The position numbers were made by a program, and so were the translations under genes. The notes beneath the pieces are model-generated. The model made no database searches. It was not told the DNA's origin and saw nothing but the letters and a program-made list of their open reading frames with translations. Shown in pieces: positions 45,621 to 59,800 of a stretch of DNA of 64,000 bases; the first letter of the stretch is position 1, and each line of letters starts with the position of its first letter. The DNA is from Mesaphorura yosii (taxonomy: Eukaryota; Arthropoda; Collembola; Poduromorpha; Tullbergiidae), in the NCBI GenBank assembly GCA_009869945.1, contig WIXG01000030.1, positions 124,001 to 188,000 of the forward strand. Direction: 5' to 3'.

Positions 45621-48600
45621 CTTCTTTGTACTTGCTAAATTCACAACGAAGAATTCTGCCAATTTTTTTCTCGTGTATCCTCCCACAAAATGTACGGTCT
45701 GAAGGGAAGAGTTGAACAGCAATAGAAAACGCGTGTTTTGTTGTCGGTTGGCGATGTGGCCCAAAATACTTAATTCAGTACGTCGGGTCTGCTCACCACA
45801 CTCTCAAGTTGTAGTCTCAGCAATGTGATGACATTTCGAGAGTTCATTTAACAGGAAACATCACCAGCAATGGAGTCGAGAACAATTTACATTCACAACC
45901 TCAGCTTCATACGCAGTAGTAAGAATAATTTTTCCGATTAGACTCATGAAACTATAAATTGTTGATTCAGTGCCAAATTTGTCAAGTGGCTGAAGTTTTT
46001 CCTGTTTACTACGATGCTACGGGGCAATAGGAGCATGTGAGGGTTTGCTCTACTGTTTGGCTCGGATTCTGAGAATCTGATCTGATCAGAAAAAGCAGGG
46101 AGAATGCCACAAATCAAGATCCACAGCAGTGCTTCTCTTACTAACCGATAAAATCTCGAACTGGTAATAATTACGAGGTGCACTTTCACAGTCAAAATCA
46201 CAGAAGCGCACAACTTAATTGCCAATTACAAGCGTAGTGTAACTCGTTCGCTTCTGAGGTAGTCTGACACGAGGACATGTGTGAGTTGTCACTCTGCTGT
46301 CACTTCATTACTGAAGCACACACTTGCGTTTTTGGATGGCTTCCTTGTGTGATAACGCAAACGCTTGTCTGAGGTTTGTCAGAACAAAGAAAGGGTGAGA
46401 AATTGGTTATTAAAACCGATGAAGTGGAACGAGATGAGACAAAGGAAGGAAGTCAGAGACACAGAACGAAGTGAAAAGAATACACTTTTCGCTGAAACTG
46501 AATTGTCAAAGCCAATACTGAGTACAAACGTGAGGGACGCGCAGAGGAACGAAATGAGACGTTCGCTTCTGGTCGAGTTGCGGCTCGCCTACAGTATGAT
46601 TATGATCTCTGGGCCATACTTTTTTCCTTAATAAAAGTCGCAACAAATAATAATTCGACTGTGCTGTGCGATGGCCCAGATTGGAATGGACTGCGGTGGT
46701 GGCGTCGGCGAGAGAGTCCATAGAACGGAGATGAGTCTTTGTTCGACATGATGAAAGGCGCCATTGCCCAGACCTCACTGTGTTCGAGCGAAGAGGTACG
46801 AAGCAACAAATGTGTACACAAGACAAAACCCGACTGGCATTTGAACCAGCACAAAATGAGAAAAGAGCGACTGAGCTGTGCGACAGTTCCGATTTTGTGA
46901 AAAGTTGACGAAGAAGTGGAAGGAAGATGGAAAGTGGCTCAGTCGAGCAGAGATACAATTCCACACTCGCGGTAGAGACTTTCTCTCAATCTCACTCGCA
47001 CATGTAATGCTTACATACCACCACCACCAGAAAAACACTTTTCTTTCCAATGCGAGGCTTTTCAATGCCATGCCATGCCATTATTGATCATGTAACCCGG
47101 ACTGAAGCAGGCAGAAACATAAGGGAGCCCTTTCTCAGAAAAATAGTCGTATGTGAGAACTCTGCGAATACTTAAACAAGCCAGTGCGCACACCACTGCA
47201 AAAGAAGAGCACCACAGCACTACTGGCGCACGTAAGCGCTGCTTTCTCCAGAGAGCACGGAGAAAGTCTACTTACCTCCTTACTTACATTCACTCGCTGC
47301 TGCTTTATGGCGTGCAAGAGAGAAAGCACTGCTGCCGCTTGCATGGGCTCCACACAGCCCCAGTACAGGCATAAACTATTGATTAAAACTTCTCCGCTCT
47401 TGTTCTTGTCTCTGACGCTGACTTGCCTGCTGCTCGGCTATTGTAACTTCTTGTTAGTTGGCTGTCCGTCGTGGTCGCTTTGTGAGCGTTGAGGGTTTCT
47501 TTTTAATATCAACACAACACCACCAGAGTGCAAAACACATAAAAATTCTCTCCAAGAATGAGAGCGAAAAACCATTTATGTGGAATTATTATAGACGTAA
47601 AATAGCACATTGTGCATAATGGTTCGGTGAGTTTATTCAAAACACGAGCTATGAATTCAAGATCACCGACGCCGTTAGCGGGCTGAATCGTGCGCGCGCG
47701 GAATGTTGGCGTCGTGTGAAGTTACAAATTGTTCAACAATGCTGCATATTCTCCTTCAAACTACCGCCGGCTGTTAAACTAATTGATGCACTGGTTCAAT
47801 ATTTCAACTGCGAGATGAAGCAGATTCAGAAGCGTGAAGCGTAAAATTTTGAAGTTGGATGAGCTGGTTTCATTAGCCGAATTGAAGCCGAGCACTTCGC
47901 TGTACCCTTTCCATTTTTCGCAGACAAAGCAAATATGAAAATCTGGAATGCGACCGCGAGTCTGAACTAATCCAAAAGTCAATTGCATGCAATATTTATG
48001 CAGATTAGTGAAATTCCTGATTCAATCATTACCGTACCACATTCCTCAGCTGTTCAATTTCGACAGTGAGTGGAAGAGCAAATATTTTTAATTCAATTTT
48101 TGATTTTAATTTGTCTGCGCCCGCGAGCGACGAGCAACCAAAACCGACTGTGGTGTGATGATTAAAATGCATGAGTGGTGAAATAAGATTAAAGCCTTCA
48201 TGCCGGCCGGGCCTACTTAAGACAAGGAGCAATTTGGGCGGTGAAGTGAAACGTAAGCACTGACTGGCTACTTCTTCGCTGAGTCGTGTCCAGACAGAAA
48301 AAAACTCCAGATCCTGCAAGTGATGACAAGAGAAGAGGAACTCAACCCGGAATTTACCTACACTTCATTGGGTTTCATGTCCTCTCGCCTGTCTGCAAGT
48401 CAAGCACGGTCCCCGGCACACACGCGTGGCCTTCATTTATCTTCTTCGCTGTCCAGGTGTTCCCCTTTATTAAATCGTAAAATGTCAATGCCTTTTTTCT
48501 CGTCAAGATTATTTATTATTTCACAAGCATGTGATGCACTGTTGACGACTCTGCGGTTTGCACCTCCTGGTCTGCCTTCGACGTCCTCGCCCAGCCTAGC

Positions 48601-51541
48601 TTGTTAAGTGCCAAAAAGATCGACAACCATTCGCACCGCAGGACATTTACCACACCACGGATCGACACGTGCGCCTTTAAAAAGTTTAACCTGTCATGAA
48701 CACGATTCTGTTTATGCGTAAACAGACAGAAACCAGACGACTTTGTCAAGTGGAATGCCGGAGTTGCTTTTGGGTTCATAAAAGAGAACATAAAATATTA
48801 AAATGCATTTATATGTCTTGAGTTGTTACTTCAATTGGCACACAAACTCCTACTCAACTAGTAATCTACCGTTTATTGCCGAAACTTTGTGTAAGCCATG
48901 ACAGTTATGCAGTGAGAAAACGTTCAAAAGTTATCAAATGGGGACCTGCACCTGTGGAAGTTACTAAAGGCCGCTGACTGTAGTCGCTGAATCATCATAA
49001 TTGATACCAATTGAATCCTGCTGTCGCCCGTCCATTTTTATCTGACAGGCCTGCAATTAGAGTCAATCGGGAAGAAATAATGTGCTAATAAAGTAGGTGG
49101 AAGTAAGTGAAGCAAGTATACCGCACCGACAATGGAGGATGTGGAAAGAGTTGCAAGCGTGGCAAGGAAAAGCAAATGAACAGTAACTTAAGATTCAAAG
49201 AAAAAGAACCAGAAAGTTGTCAACAAATAATTGCACTTGTCTCTGCACCGCTCTCGTTTCTCTCTTCTTTATTATCTGCGAAAGATATACGAACCTCTTT
49301 CTCGTTCAACTTTCTTGCACGATCATGTGTATTCGTGGAAGATTCGTGTGTGCTTTTGCTTTCCCGAACGAAAGACGATGTTTTAGCCCACATTGCTACA
49401 GCGCAAAGTTTTTCGACTGTTCCACGGCGTACACGTGCTTGCTGGGCTGCACAGCGAGCGGAGAAAGTTGTGAAGTTTAATTCCTATTATTCTAGTGTAG
49501 AGAAAGAAAGTGAATCTCTCTCATCCTCTTTGGAGTTGTCTAAGTATAAAAAGCTGCTTTATCTTCATTCATAAAGTATGAAGTTTTCTTGGTCACGGAG
49601 GACGAGTAGCAAGCAGGCCGGCTTCCTTGCTGAGTCTGAACCATACCGGGCCAAGCGGGAGTTGAGGAAGAAGGCGTGCTGAAGAAAAGGAGCGCAGAAA
49701 CAAGCAGTCTTACAATTTAAGGATTTATTAGGACTAATGATATTATCACCTTTTTATACAAGTATTAAATTTTCTCTTTATACTCTCTCATGCTTCAGTC
49801 TGGCACGACAGAGGCTGGATACAGATCACGAGGAAGGATGAAATGAGAAAAAAAAATTTAAAAAAGTACACAATTTTTCTCTCACTGACATTGAGAAGCG
49901 AAAACACAAAGTTTATCATACGTGGAGTCTTTACTCCGGGAAAAGATAAAATAATAATGAGGATAATAGTCGTCATAATTTCGCTGTTCTTCTCGAACTG
50001 TCTGTTCATAAAAGATAAAATTCTATAAAAAGAGCTGCTCTCGCGTAACTATGCACGCATTACCAGCATCAGCAGTCAACTATTAACATTTCTGTAACGA
50101 GCGCACTCCTTCGAGATATGACATTTAACATTTTCTTGTTCGTATAATCTAGCATGATAAATTGGCACAAAAACCAACAGCATTTTATCATTACTGCGTA
50201 TACCATACAAGTTGCCCACATCGCGGCGGAGTACGGCATGAGAGTTCAACGAGTGTTGTGCAGCCGCCCTTCGGATTTCCTGCCAGTGAAAGCGCACATA
50301 CTATTTTTTCATCTTTGCATGCGTTCGTGGTACGTGCACCGGAGATGCTGATTCGGTTTGGTTTTGAGAAAGTTTGAGAGAGTCATCCCGACACATATTC
50401 TGACTTCTGCCATTTCGTCTCCAGACGCGGCTTCACCAGGCAAATATTTTTGCGAGCCTTAGCATTGGATTCTGAATTTTCTGAACCAATTTTGAACTGC
50501 ATCGGTCTGACAGGTTTGCCTGGTGCATCATTTTTCCGTACATTTGAGGCGTGAATTCGGAATCCTTCTGGGAAGAGCAGTATGAAAATATATGATGTAT
50601 TCTTCACGCCACGGCCGCGCTGAGTAATCACGCTGAAGAATCGTGATTCTTACTTCATTTTGACTACTCTGAGTTAATATCCTGGGAATGCTTGTCACAA
50701 AGATATATTGCCACTGCTCGTGAGATGACGAAGACGTTCGTGCCACACTCCATTGTTTTTACAAATAATATTATTAGTGTCATAGACAAATAAGAAAGTA
50801 ATATTGAACGTGATTCCAGAGGAAGACGAATTATTCTTGTATCTGGAGCAAACACCGACTCTGATGAACTCTCCGTCACCAACGCGTGCATTCCAGCAAT
50901 AAATGAGCGCCCTCCCAAACATTTGCCTTGAATTCTTTTCGTAAAAACCGTATCAACTCCAATCCGCTGGGCATTGCATTTTGAGCCAGTGGAATCCGTG
51001 TGAGGAATTTACTACGCTACTCTTTATGCATCCATTTATTCCTCCCTGGCAATAAAGTTCCGTTCTCTGTCTTTTATTCGCCACGGTTTCTTCACTTTCT
51101 TCTTTCAAAGTGCCCTTTGCTTCTTTATCTCTCCGTCGTTCAATGTTTACTCACTCAACGAAATGCTGAATAGGTTTTTTATTTCTTATTGATTATCGCG
51201 TACGTTCAGCGTATTATCATATGGAGGCTGCTTGCACGAAGAAGCACTTCCATTTGCGCCGCGTAGTTGACGTCAGCCAAAGACATAAATACTATGTGTC
51301 TACGGGCCAATGGGTTTGGAGTCTGACGCTATGCCTACTTAACTTGTGACTTGAGACGTAAAATGCAAGAGAATCTCTTTCCAAAAGTATGATGGCCAAA
51401 GGTACTTATCGCCTTACTAGTCACAGCGAGCCGACTTTTCTCCTGTAAATACAAGCAGCATTCATGTGAACTTCTAAAACTAAGGCTTTTGCAACTAAAA
51501 ATGAAAAGGAGTAAAAATCATTACGCTTCTTCAAACGCTCC

Positions 51542-51560
51542 TGTCGCTTCAAACGCGACA
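51542..51560. repeat. Small perfect hairpin
   Basis: TGTCGC and GCGACA arms around a 7-nt loop. The loop carries the word TTCAAAC, which also occurs 16 bp upstream, giving a short direct repeat (TTCAAACGC). No function assigned. Confidence 0.3.
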
Positions 51561-54048
51561 CTCCTTCGTGTGCAAAATATCTCGCAATTATGGAATTCTC
51601 CTGCAGATAAAAACTGGCGTTACATCATGATTGTGTTAGTCATTATTGAATCGTTCTAAACTTTCCTCGTCGTATCATGGCGCTTTGATTCAGGTCGCTT
51701 GCCTTCATTCAATTGAGATTTCATCTCCAATATTTCATAGAATCGGTTCATAACATTCTATTTGATAGCAGCGGGAAGGACAGAGCAGAAGCATAGCCAA
51801 ACACGCTGAAAGGAAGTATTGGAAGCAGAAGGCAAAGTGCAATTTGCGAATCTTACAGCCCCAGCCAGACGATGTGCTAATAAAGTAAAAATTGTAATAC
51901 TGTCAAAGAGGACTCAAAATCTCAAAAGTTCACCTGAAGACTCCTTTTCTCTGAACTAATATGAAAGGAGACTTACAGTCTGAGCTCACAAGTGGCAGTG
52001 ATTTGAAAGAGCTTAAAAGTTCAATAAGTAAGATTTTTAATGTTATTTCAACGGAGCTTTCTCTCTTTCTCTCTTTCTCCATTTTCTCTAATGTAGACGG
52101 GAATTTCATTCACGTACTTATAAAAGGGCATCAGCTCAAGCCAAGTTGTTGTTAAAGAAAGATTTTGATATGCTGGAAGCTCTGAAGTGTGTGTAGAAAT
52201 TGAGTAAATTGTGTAAATGGCAGCAGTTTACGAAGGAAAAATTTCACATTTCATTTTCAAACACTCACAAGTTTAAGTTTCTTTGAAAAATAAACACCGG
52301 GTACAGCTCAATTTGGACTTTGGACACATGCTCAACAATTGAGAACACTCAAAGCGTACGAGGGCAGTCGGGGAGAATGGCAGCTTAAACTTTTCCTCAT
52401 TTCTGATCTCTGATGCTTAACTTTTGTGTGGGGTCACTGAAAATGAAATTGCATCCGCTTCTGCGTCAAAAGCATCCACATGCAGATAATAGAAACGACA
52501 CCGTAAAAGGGCGGCTAGCAAAAAAGAAAGCTGTTAAGAAAATTTTCAAAATGTGAAACCAACACCTTAAATTATGCACACATATTTTTTCTTTTTAATG
52601 GATGTTTTTAATTGTGGAACATACTGTCGCATGACTCTTCGCCTTCAAGAACGTGAACTTTAAAAAAAATCTAGTTTTTTAAATGTATTCTTAGAATTTA
52701 CAGTTAAAGAAATTCGTCCTGCATTTGGATTAAAAGTTCTTCGCACTGCTGCTATTAAGTTACTATAAACCTTAATCTCCTGTGAATTAATTTACAGCCA
52801 GACTTTGCAAACGGCGCTCGCTCTGATTTTGATCATCACGGTTGACATTTGTGAGTACCGCGCGAGGTAAACTTCCATCGCCTGACCTCAAAGTTCTCAA
52901 ACTCGGTGAACTCGGTTTCAGGCCAGGTCCGGGCTTCGTGTTCATGCCTCATGAGTGCAGTCCATCGCACAGCACAGCACAGACTCCCATGCCATGGTGT
53001 TTTATTGCATGTAGGAATGCATCCAAAGTACAAGTGAAATGAATCCCACGGGAGAGCAGAAGCAATTAAATGCGAGTTTAAGAATCATTTCCTACTCATG
53101 GCTCAAAAGAGGAAATTGCCAACTTAATTTTGCACACTGAATTTTCTCAAGTAATCAAGAAAAGTACATCTTGCATACTTAGACAAAAGAGCAGAGACAT
53201 CGCCGCGGTCTGATGATAATAACGATGAGTTTGATTGCCGTAATTACTCTCTCTGCAACAGACGAATGCCGCAAACAGCTTGTCAGTACCATTAACCATG
53301 AAAGCTTAGCTGTTGGTAATAATGCAAGCCTCTGCGGTAAATACCATCTATGATGCTGTGCTATTTTCATCTCCTAATTGGTGCTTCACGCGCCCAGCAA
53401 TTAAACCAAGCTCGAAATTGGAGACTATTGCGGAGAAGCAGGCAGGAACCCGAAGTCGAGTCATTTCCGGCACAAAAGCTTTGCATTGCAGGCACAAACC
53501 CGGGACGCTGGTTGTAATTCAAAAGAACGATGACAGCGAAGTTGAGCCGTGGCTTTATTATAGAACACGGATGAATGTGATTCTTTTATTCCCACCAAAA
53601 GACCAGGGAAGAGTTAACAGGGAGATGTAAAACGAAACTGGTGAAAAATGAAAGGAGAAAATTAATTCTTTTCTTTCTTCTCCAGTCCTCCTCCTCCTTT
53701 CACTTTGCCCAACTTTCTCTCTCGCTGTTCGGTGTTCCAATTCCTCACAACCACACTTGACTGCTTTTACTAATCACGTTAAAGGCGTAGTGCGTAAAGG
53801 CATTCCACGGCTTTGAAGAGGAAAACATGTCAATTTTCATTTTATAGTTTCTCATCAGTTCTCCTCGGCACGACTGCTTGGTTTCCCTCGCTTCTCTTTT
53901 CACCACATGCTTGGCATCATATTCTCATTTTGGCTGTGGTTTTGATATCTCTGAATTCCAGTTTATTATGCCAAGATTACATGGCCAAAATTAATGAGAG
54001 TCGTATTATAGTCTCTCAGAGAGTTGATAGATGCAAACACAAGTTCGT

Positions 54049-54082
54049 GGGCCGCATACGCCCATGCGTCTGCGCTCGGCCC
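54049..54082. repeat. GC-rich hairpin
   Basis: GGGCCG (54049-54054) pairs with CGGCCC (54077-54082), with a further short CGCAT/ATGCG stem inside. It is unusually GC-rich for the surrounding sequence. No function assigned. Confidence 0.3.
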
Positions 54083-56822
54083 GAGGAACGTGTAAAATAT
54101 TGTAAATGACTCGTGCTGTATAATTTTCTTATCCGCCCATCCGAATTCAGTCAAGCACAAACCAATACTACGAGTGATTTGCCTGAAATGCTAACAAGTT
54201 GTTGCAAAATTACGTGCTCACTCGTCCGTACTCTGAACCATCTCATTTCGCAAATTGCCACTAGCTTACAGAGTGCAAATATAGGATTAGCGGATTATGA
54301 CAGACAGAAAAGTATTAATATTCATCTTGCTTGTTAGAGTCTTCTGGAAAGTTCAACCTACTTTTAATAGTCTACCAGTTTTAACAAGCACCATTATAGA
54401 TGCTGAAACATTTTAATGGGAGTTTAATCTTTCCACTTCCTCGAATTTTTCTCCCGAAGAATGGAAACATAATTCATTTTCATTGCAGCGAAACTTTTGC
54501 GCTCGATTGAATTCACTTCCATGTTCTCTTCTCGTAAAATTCGGAGATAAGTACCAGTTAACTCAATGCAAAGAAGAAACGAGCGTAACTTACTGCCATG
54601 TCTGCTGATGCTTCGCTGTAAGATCTGCTCTGTGCTCGCATGTCATGTCACGAAACCTTCAAAACCTTTTTACGCCCAGTACGACATTTCATCTGATTCA
54701 TGCCAACTAAAGATCTAACAGCGTCGCTATTGTCCAATAATGTGACGCACTTGGTCTCCTCTTATTAGCAATTAGTTTACACTGCTAACTTTGACATGAC
54801 TTCTACGCGTTCAAAATGGCACTCGAATCGTTATTTTCAAGAACCATAGTTTTAGTCCATTCTGATTGCTGCCTTTTAGTGACTTTGTCTCCCTTCTTGA
54901 TAATTGAATGACGCGTTTGCACGACCAGTAATTCAACTCTCATTCAAAATCGCTATTTACACAAGGAGCGAATTTGAATAGAGAGTCCATGCATCCATAG
55001 AAATTCAACACACCACAATTTTAGCATTCGTAAAATATGAAATTCTGATTTGAATTTTCAATTTCACACAGCGGGTGGCTCTGATGCAGAAATATAATGC
55101 AATTAGTGCAAAGAGACGCCATTGCACAATCGCTAGATTCGTGGAGACGATTCATGCTGCCTGGCTGGAATGCGTCAGAGATGGAAAGATGAAATTATTG
55201 GTTATGCTAGATTTAATGTATTCCGCTTGTTTGCAACTGCCTGCCTGCCCAACATGCTGCGAGGCTGAGCGATGAGAGAGGAAATTAGAGAGAACAAATT
55301 GTAGCTGTTGTAGTCTAACCAAATTAAAGTTTTCGTCTTTAGGCAGTCATTTTCACTTGTCGTGTGGAGTCTTGCAGAAGTGTTGCATTGATTTTCACAG
55401 TTTCAGTTTCGCAATCATGAAGTATGATGAGGCGGCGACGAAAGCAGGGCGCGGTGCAGTCTGCGTATCAAGCCAATGCCTGTAAGTATGCGGCTGGTAT
55501 AATATTTACATACCACTACATTATCAAGTGTAAATGAAGTCAGAACATGCGAGCAAACTGAGTTGAAGAGATAAAATCGAGTGCCCAAGAAAATGTTTCA
55601 TTAACATCTCAAGGGAGTTTATTTTTCTCTTTAATGTCGTCTCTTGGCTTTAATTTCGACATAATTTAGGCTTCCAGCTCCGACAACTTTCTCTCTTCGT
55701 TCACTACTAAGCTTACCTTTTCCTTGCTCACTGGGTTCCATCCTCATTATCATGCGCTCGTATTGCATGCTCAGGGCCTAATGACGATGGCAGTGCCTGC
55801 TTCTTGGTGGAATGCAAATGAACAGTCAGGAAAGGAATTAAAGACGAACGAGCAGTGCGCATGAGTGGCTGTGACAGTCGTCTCGAGACATCAAACAAGA
55901 CCAGCCAAAATTCTACACATTTAACAAGGGCTCAATTCACTTCAGCGGTGAAAGCGAACTGGCGCGGTTCAGATCTAGCATCACTCAATTTTTACTTCCT
56001 CTGAATCAATAGCATAGCATGCAACACGCTTCTACGAGGAGACGAGGTGTGTCGGGTGAAATGAAAAGCAGGGCGCTTGACGCCTGGAAAGTAAACCTTT
56101 GCAGTAAAATTACTTTGAAAACTTTATGAAATTGAAGTGCTCAGTCAAGACTCGAGATATTGTAGACTTGGCGACACAGACTTGCATGGCATCTGATATT
56201 GCGTTTAGGCCGTAACTTCGTCACAGCGCGTTCACTCCTGTTCTTTAATATGACGCTCGGAAGAATCGCGAGATGCAACGTCACGCGACGCGAGACTGTC
56301 TTTTCTTTTATGTGTATTAGCCCAAGCAGAAAATTGAGTGCATTATGGCAAGTCTTCGAACTGAACAGCTAACAACGTAATTTTAAAGTCGTGTAAGGAA
56401 TTGTCAGCACCTGTACAAAACACCACTGCTGGTGCTTAATGAGAGTGTGTGATCTCGAGAAAAGGCGGAGACGGAGTTGCACCTGGTGCTCATGGAATTA
56501 GATGCAACGTCAAAGCGCGTGCAATGTTGCTGTCAATCAAAATGAACACAATCTCAAATAACTTCCCAAATTAATCCATGGCGGGTTGCAAAGAGCGAAT
56601 TACGAATTCATTTTACGATGATTTAATCACAAATGACAAGTGGGCTCTGATTAAAAGCAACGTCAAACAGAACTGTTTCTCAGAATCTTTAATTTTTTAT
56701 AAAACGACTCTCAAGCCGGCAAGTCGTGAGTTGTTCCCAACGAAGGCTGTGACCCATGCCGCTTGCGAACTTCACAACTGTCCACGCATCTCTTAATTAA
56801 GCTCCGTAATGAAACTAATGAT

Positions 56823-59800
56823 TTATGATGGTGAGAAAAGATTCCATAAAATTTTCAGAGTTTCTTGACACATAACGAGTCTTTTATCGGGAAATTCACA
56901 AAGTTTCTGCAGTGTTGAAATGTAGCGACACAGAGTCGATTCGATGCTTGAAAAGTGAAGTCTGATTCTTTCATTTTCTTCATTAATTAGCCATTGTTTA
57001 TACGTCTGAAATTTGGAGTCAAGTTCCTTCACTTCTTTCTGTGCCTTTGCACCCATTCCTCGTCTATTTTTAGTCGCAGTCGAAGGACCGTCAGCTCCGT
57101 GACTTTGGTCGCTTAACTGGCCATAAAGCGGCCAGTCATTTATGCAGGCGTCACATTCACACTTGAAAAAGTAGTTGGATAGTAGCCGTTGTTGTCTCTC
57201 TTGTTTGAAATGGAACAAGTAGAACCAACCGTACGAGTCCAGGATTTGCTGGCCTTGAGAGATTTCCAAGATTGATTTGACGACGCACAGCTTACCAATA
57301 TTATAGCGATACACGTTGGGATTACAGCTGTGATTAGTTAAGCTAACAGTCGGTAAACTGCAGCCACCAATTTCTGTTGTCTCCATGTGCATGGCCTTCG
57401 ACGCAGCTTTGTCCACAAAATTAATTTCGTACGCATTACTCGACGTGCTTTGCAAATGTCTGAAGAGTAGAATGGTAATTCGTAACTCCGCGTCTGACAT
57501 TTCTATTTGACTTGCAGCTGTCGGCTCCGTTGTTGAATTGTCAGGCACGGGTGCGGTCGTACGATCATCAATTTCATTTTGACGTACTTCAGTCTTAACG
57601 AGGGTTGTCATTGATGAGTCGATATCAAGATTGCTTTCGGTCGCTGGAGAGAACTGACATTTCGATGAGGAAGACTGATGATAATCAAAAAATCCAGTGA
57701 AGCGGAGACAAAGCGCGAGGTAAATGGCTGCGAGAATGCGTTTTAGAATATCACCCGGAGGTCTCGCATCCGTGTTTGTGGTTTGTGCGAGCACGGACTC
57801 GTAGTCGCTGGGATCGAGCTCTCCAGCAGAATTCAGTCCCAAACTTCTCCATGCTGCTGGCTTCTTGTTTATTTCAGACCGTGAGGAATCATCCTCTGGC
57901 GATGAATTTTGACTTCGGCAGTTACTTCCAATCGCATCGTTTTCTTTTCCAATGGTATTAGCAATTCCATCTCCAGCTTCCACCATTGACGCTGCCGCCA
58001 CTTCAAAGTTATGGCTTGCAATTTTCTTCCGGTGCCATTGTTTCTGAAGAAGGATCGCCAACGGAGTGCTGGTAATGGTCCGATAGCATAGAAGAGCCAT
58101 TTCTCCTAATGCCGCCGAATTCAGCAAGAGTTTGAGGATGGGACACTCGAATTTGTGTACGGAATCGGCTTCCCGCTTGCAGTCCCAACTGCAAAATACG
58201 ACCTAGATCATCAACATTATAACAAACCATCAATAATCATCCGAGTATGCATGCCACGGATATGCAAAATTCATTATTCATACTTAGAAAGGGAGGCTGG
58301 AGCAAATGGAAGGGAATGGCACTGGAAAAGGTAGAAATTTGGAATGGCGCTAAAAAGTTTCGGGGCAGTTTGTTATTCTGACAGCTCGTATTCATAGTGC
58401 AATTTTATCGCACGAAATCATTGGAAGCTGGCCGGACAGAGGAGCGTTTTATATGTTCAAGGTAATGAAGAGGTCAAAGAGCAAACCGATTAAGACAAAA
58501 AGGAGTGGGTTGGATTTGAGCATGGCGACTGGGAGTTAGACAGCAAATCGTGGAGGCCTGTCCGAATTATTCTTCAAGTGCCATTATAAATATTAAGTAG
58601 CGACGTTCTAACTATGACTCGGAGCGAGGCAAGCGCGCAGCAGTAAAGAATGTATTTGACGTACCGCTGAACAGCGTTGGCACGGAACCCAACTTTTGGC
58701 TTTTTTACAGCATTGCTGACAAAAATCTCCGTACATATTTGGATACAGTGACCATGCATACGGAGACTCCAAAATCAGAGTTTCGCCTAGACAGCATAAA
58801 ATAAAAAATAAAGAAAATTGAACATTCCTTTGCGACTAGGAACGGAGTGCAGCCATGCCAGGCAGTGGTGGAGCGAAAGTCATTTGTCTTATAGTTGCGT
58901 GGAAAGGGGTACAGGATCATTGTCATTATAATAAAATATAGCCGGTCTTCACAGCGAACAACCACTACACGTTGAACCAAAAATGTGAAAATGGAATTTC
59001 GGTATTTTGGCTTGTTCCAGAACTTGTGTCCTGTGTGAAAGTATACAACTTCCCAGACAAGACGCTCTCCACGATTCCCAGATGACGACTTGGCGCTAAT
59101 AATATCTCATTTCGCTGCTTGGACGTTAAGTGCAAAAATGTGCAGACTTCAGGCACTAAAGAAGTCGACGGCTGAATGGAAACGAGAGAATAAAAAGAAA
59201 TATATTGCGGTATCATAAATATAAACAGATAGTAGTGGACATAAAATTCTGAAGGCTCCTGCCTCAACTCCTTGGCTCCTCGTTCCACGCCAAGTGTTAA
59301 TAAGTTATCCTTTAGAATAATACAATACAATAACTTTGTTTGTCTGGTCAGCTTCGTGTTTTGCCAAGAAATCTCGTGTTACTTTGCGAAGTGTAAGGCG
59401 ATGAAATTAAATGACCTGACCTGGAGGAATTGTTTTCTTAGCAATGATATGCCGGCCAAACTGCTGATTGTACTCGAGTTGCAGAGCATCTGAAGCAGCG
59501 ATCATCTGCCGACCTGGGCCGCAGTAAAGTTTCATGGATTCAAGACTATTGCTTTTGCTTTGATCGCAGGAATGTGCGGATAGCGGTGACTGCGAGCTGA
59601 GATCAATTGCTGGCTGTACGTTTTCCCTCGAGGTGTACGACGAGCAAGAAGTCTCATGTTTCGTTCCCATGAAAATAGCAATCTCATTCATCTCTCCTCC
59701 TTTGTCTCTTGCTGGACTGCCGTTTTCACCGTCATCATCTATTCGATTCATTGATTTGATTTCTTTGAGTTGTTTTACAATTTGTAAAGTCAATTCGGAC

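Larger units (their letters stand above)
45427..56822. other. 11.4 kb non-coding region upstream of KChIP
   Basis: Lies between the KChIP first coding exon and the 3' end of the SMYD4-like gene. Open frames up to 155 codons occur but lack domains, splice logic or family resemblance. Noted: CAGTCACGGTCTCG at 45607-45620; TATA-like words near 49541, 50024 and 52117; short hairpins at 51542-51560 and 54049-54082; and short CATGC and CAGCA runs near 47065 and 52968. KChIP genes often use alternative 5' exons, so some of this may be KChIP promoter sequence. Confidence 0.4.

Noticed and set aside
46506-46964. 152-codon minus-strand open frame
   Set aside because: No recognisable family or consistent coding pattern, and overlapping open frames on the other strand; treated as chance.
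49229-49246. miR-92-like sequence (AATTGCACTTGTCTCTGC)
   Set aside because: The seed region matches, but no complementary arm lies within about 60 nt on either side, so no precursor hairpin can form. The same applies to 61392-61403.
49107-49574. 155-codon plus-strand open frame
   Set aside because: No domain, no splice context and low-complexity Ser/Lys composition; compatible with chance in a long non-coding region.
49541-50040. Two similar TATAAAAAG(A)GCTGCT words, possible paired promoters
   Set aside because: Similarity does not extend beyond about 15 bases and neither leads to a recognisable gene.
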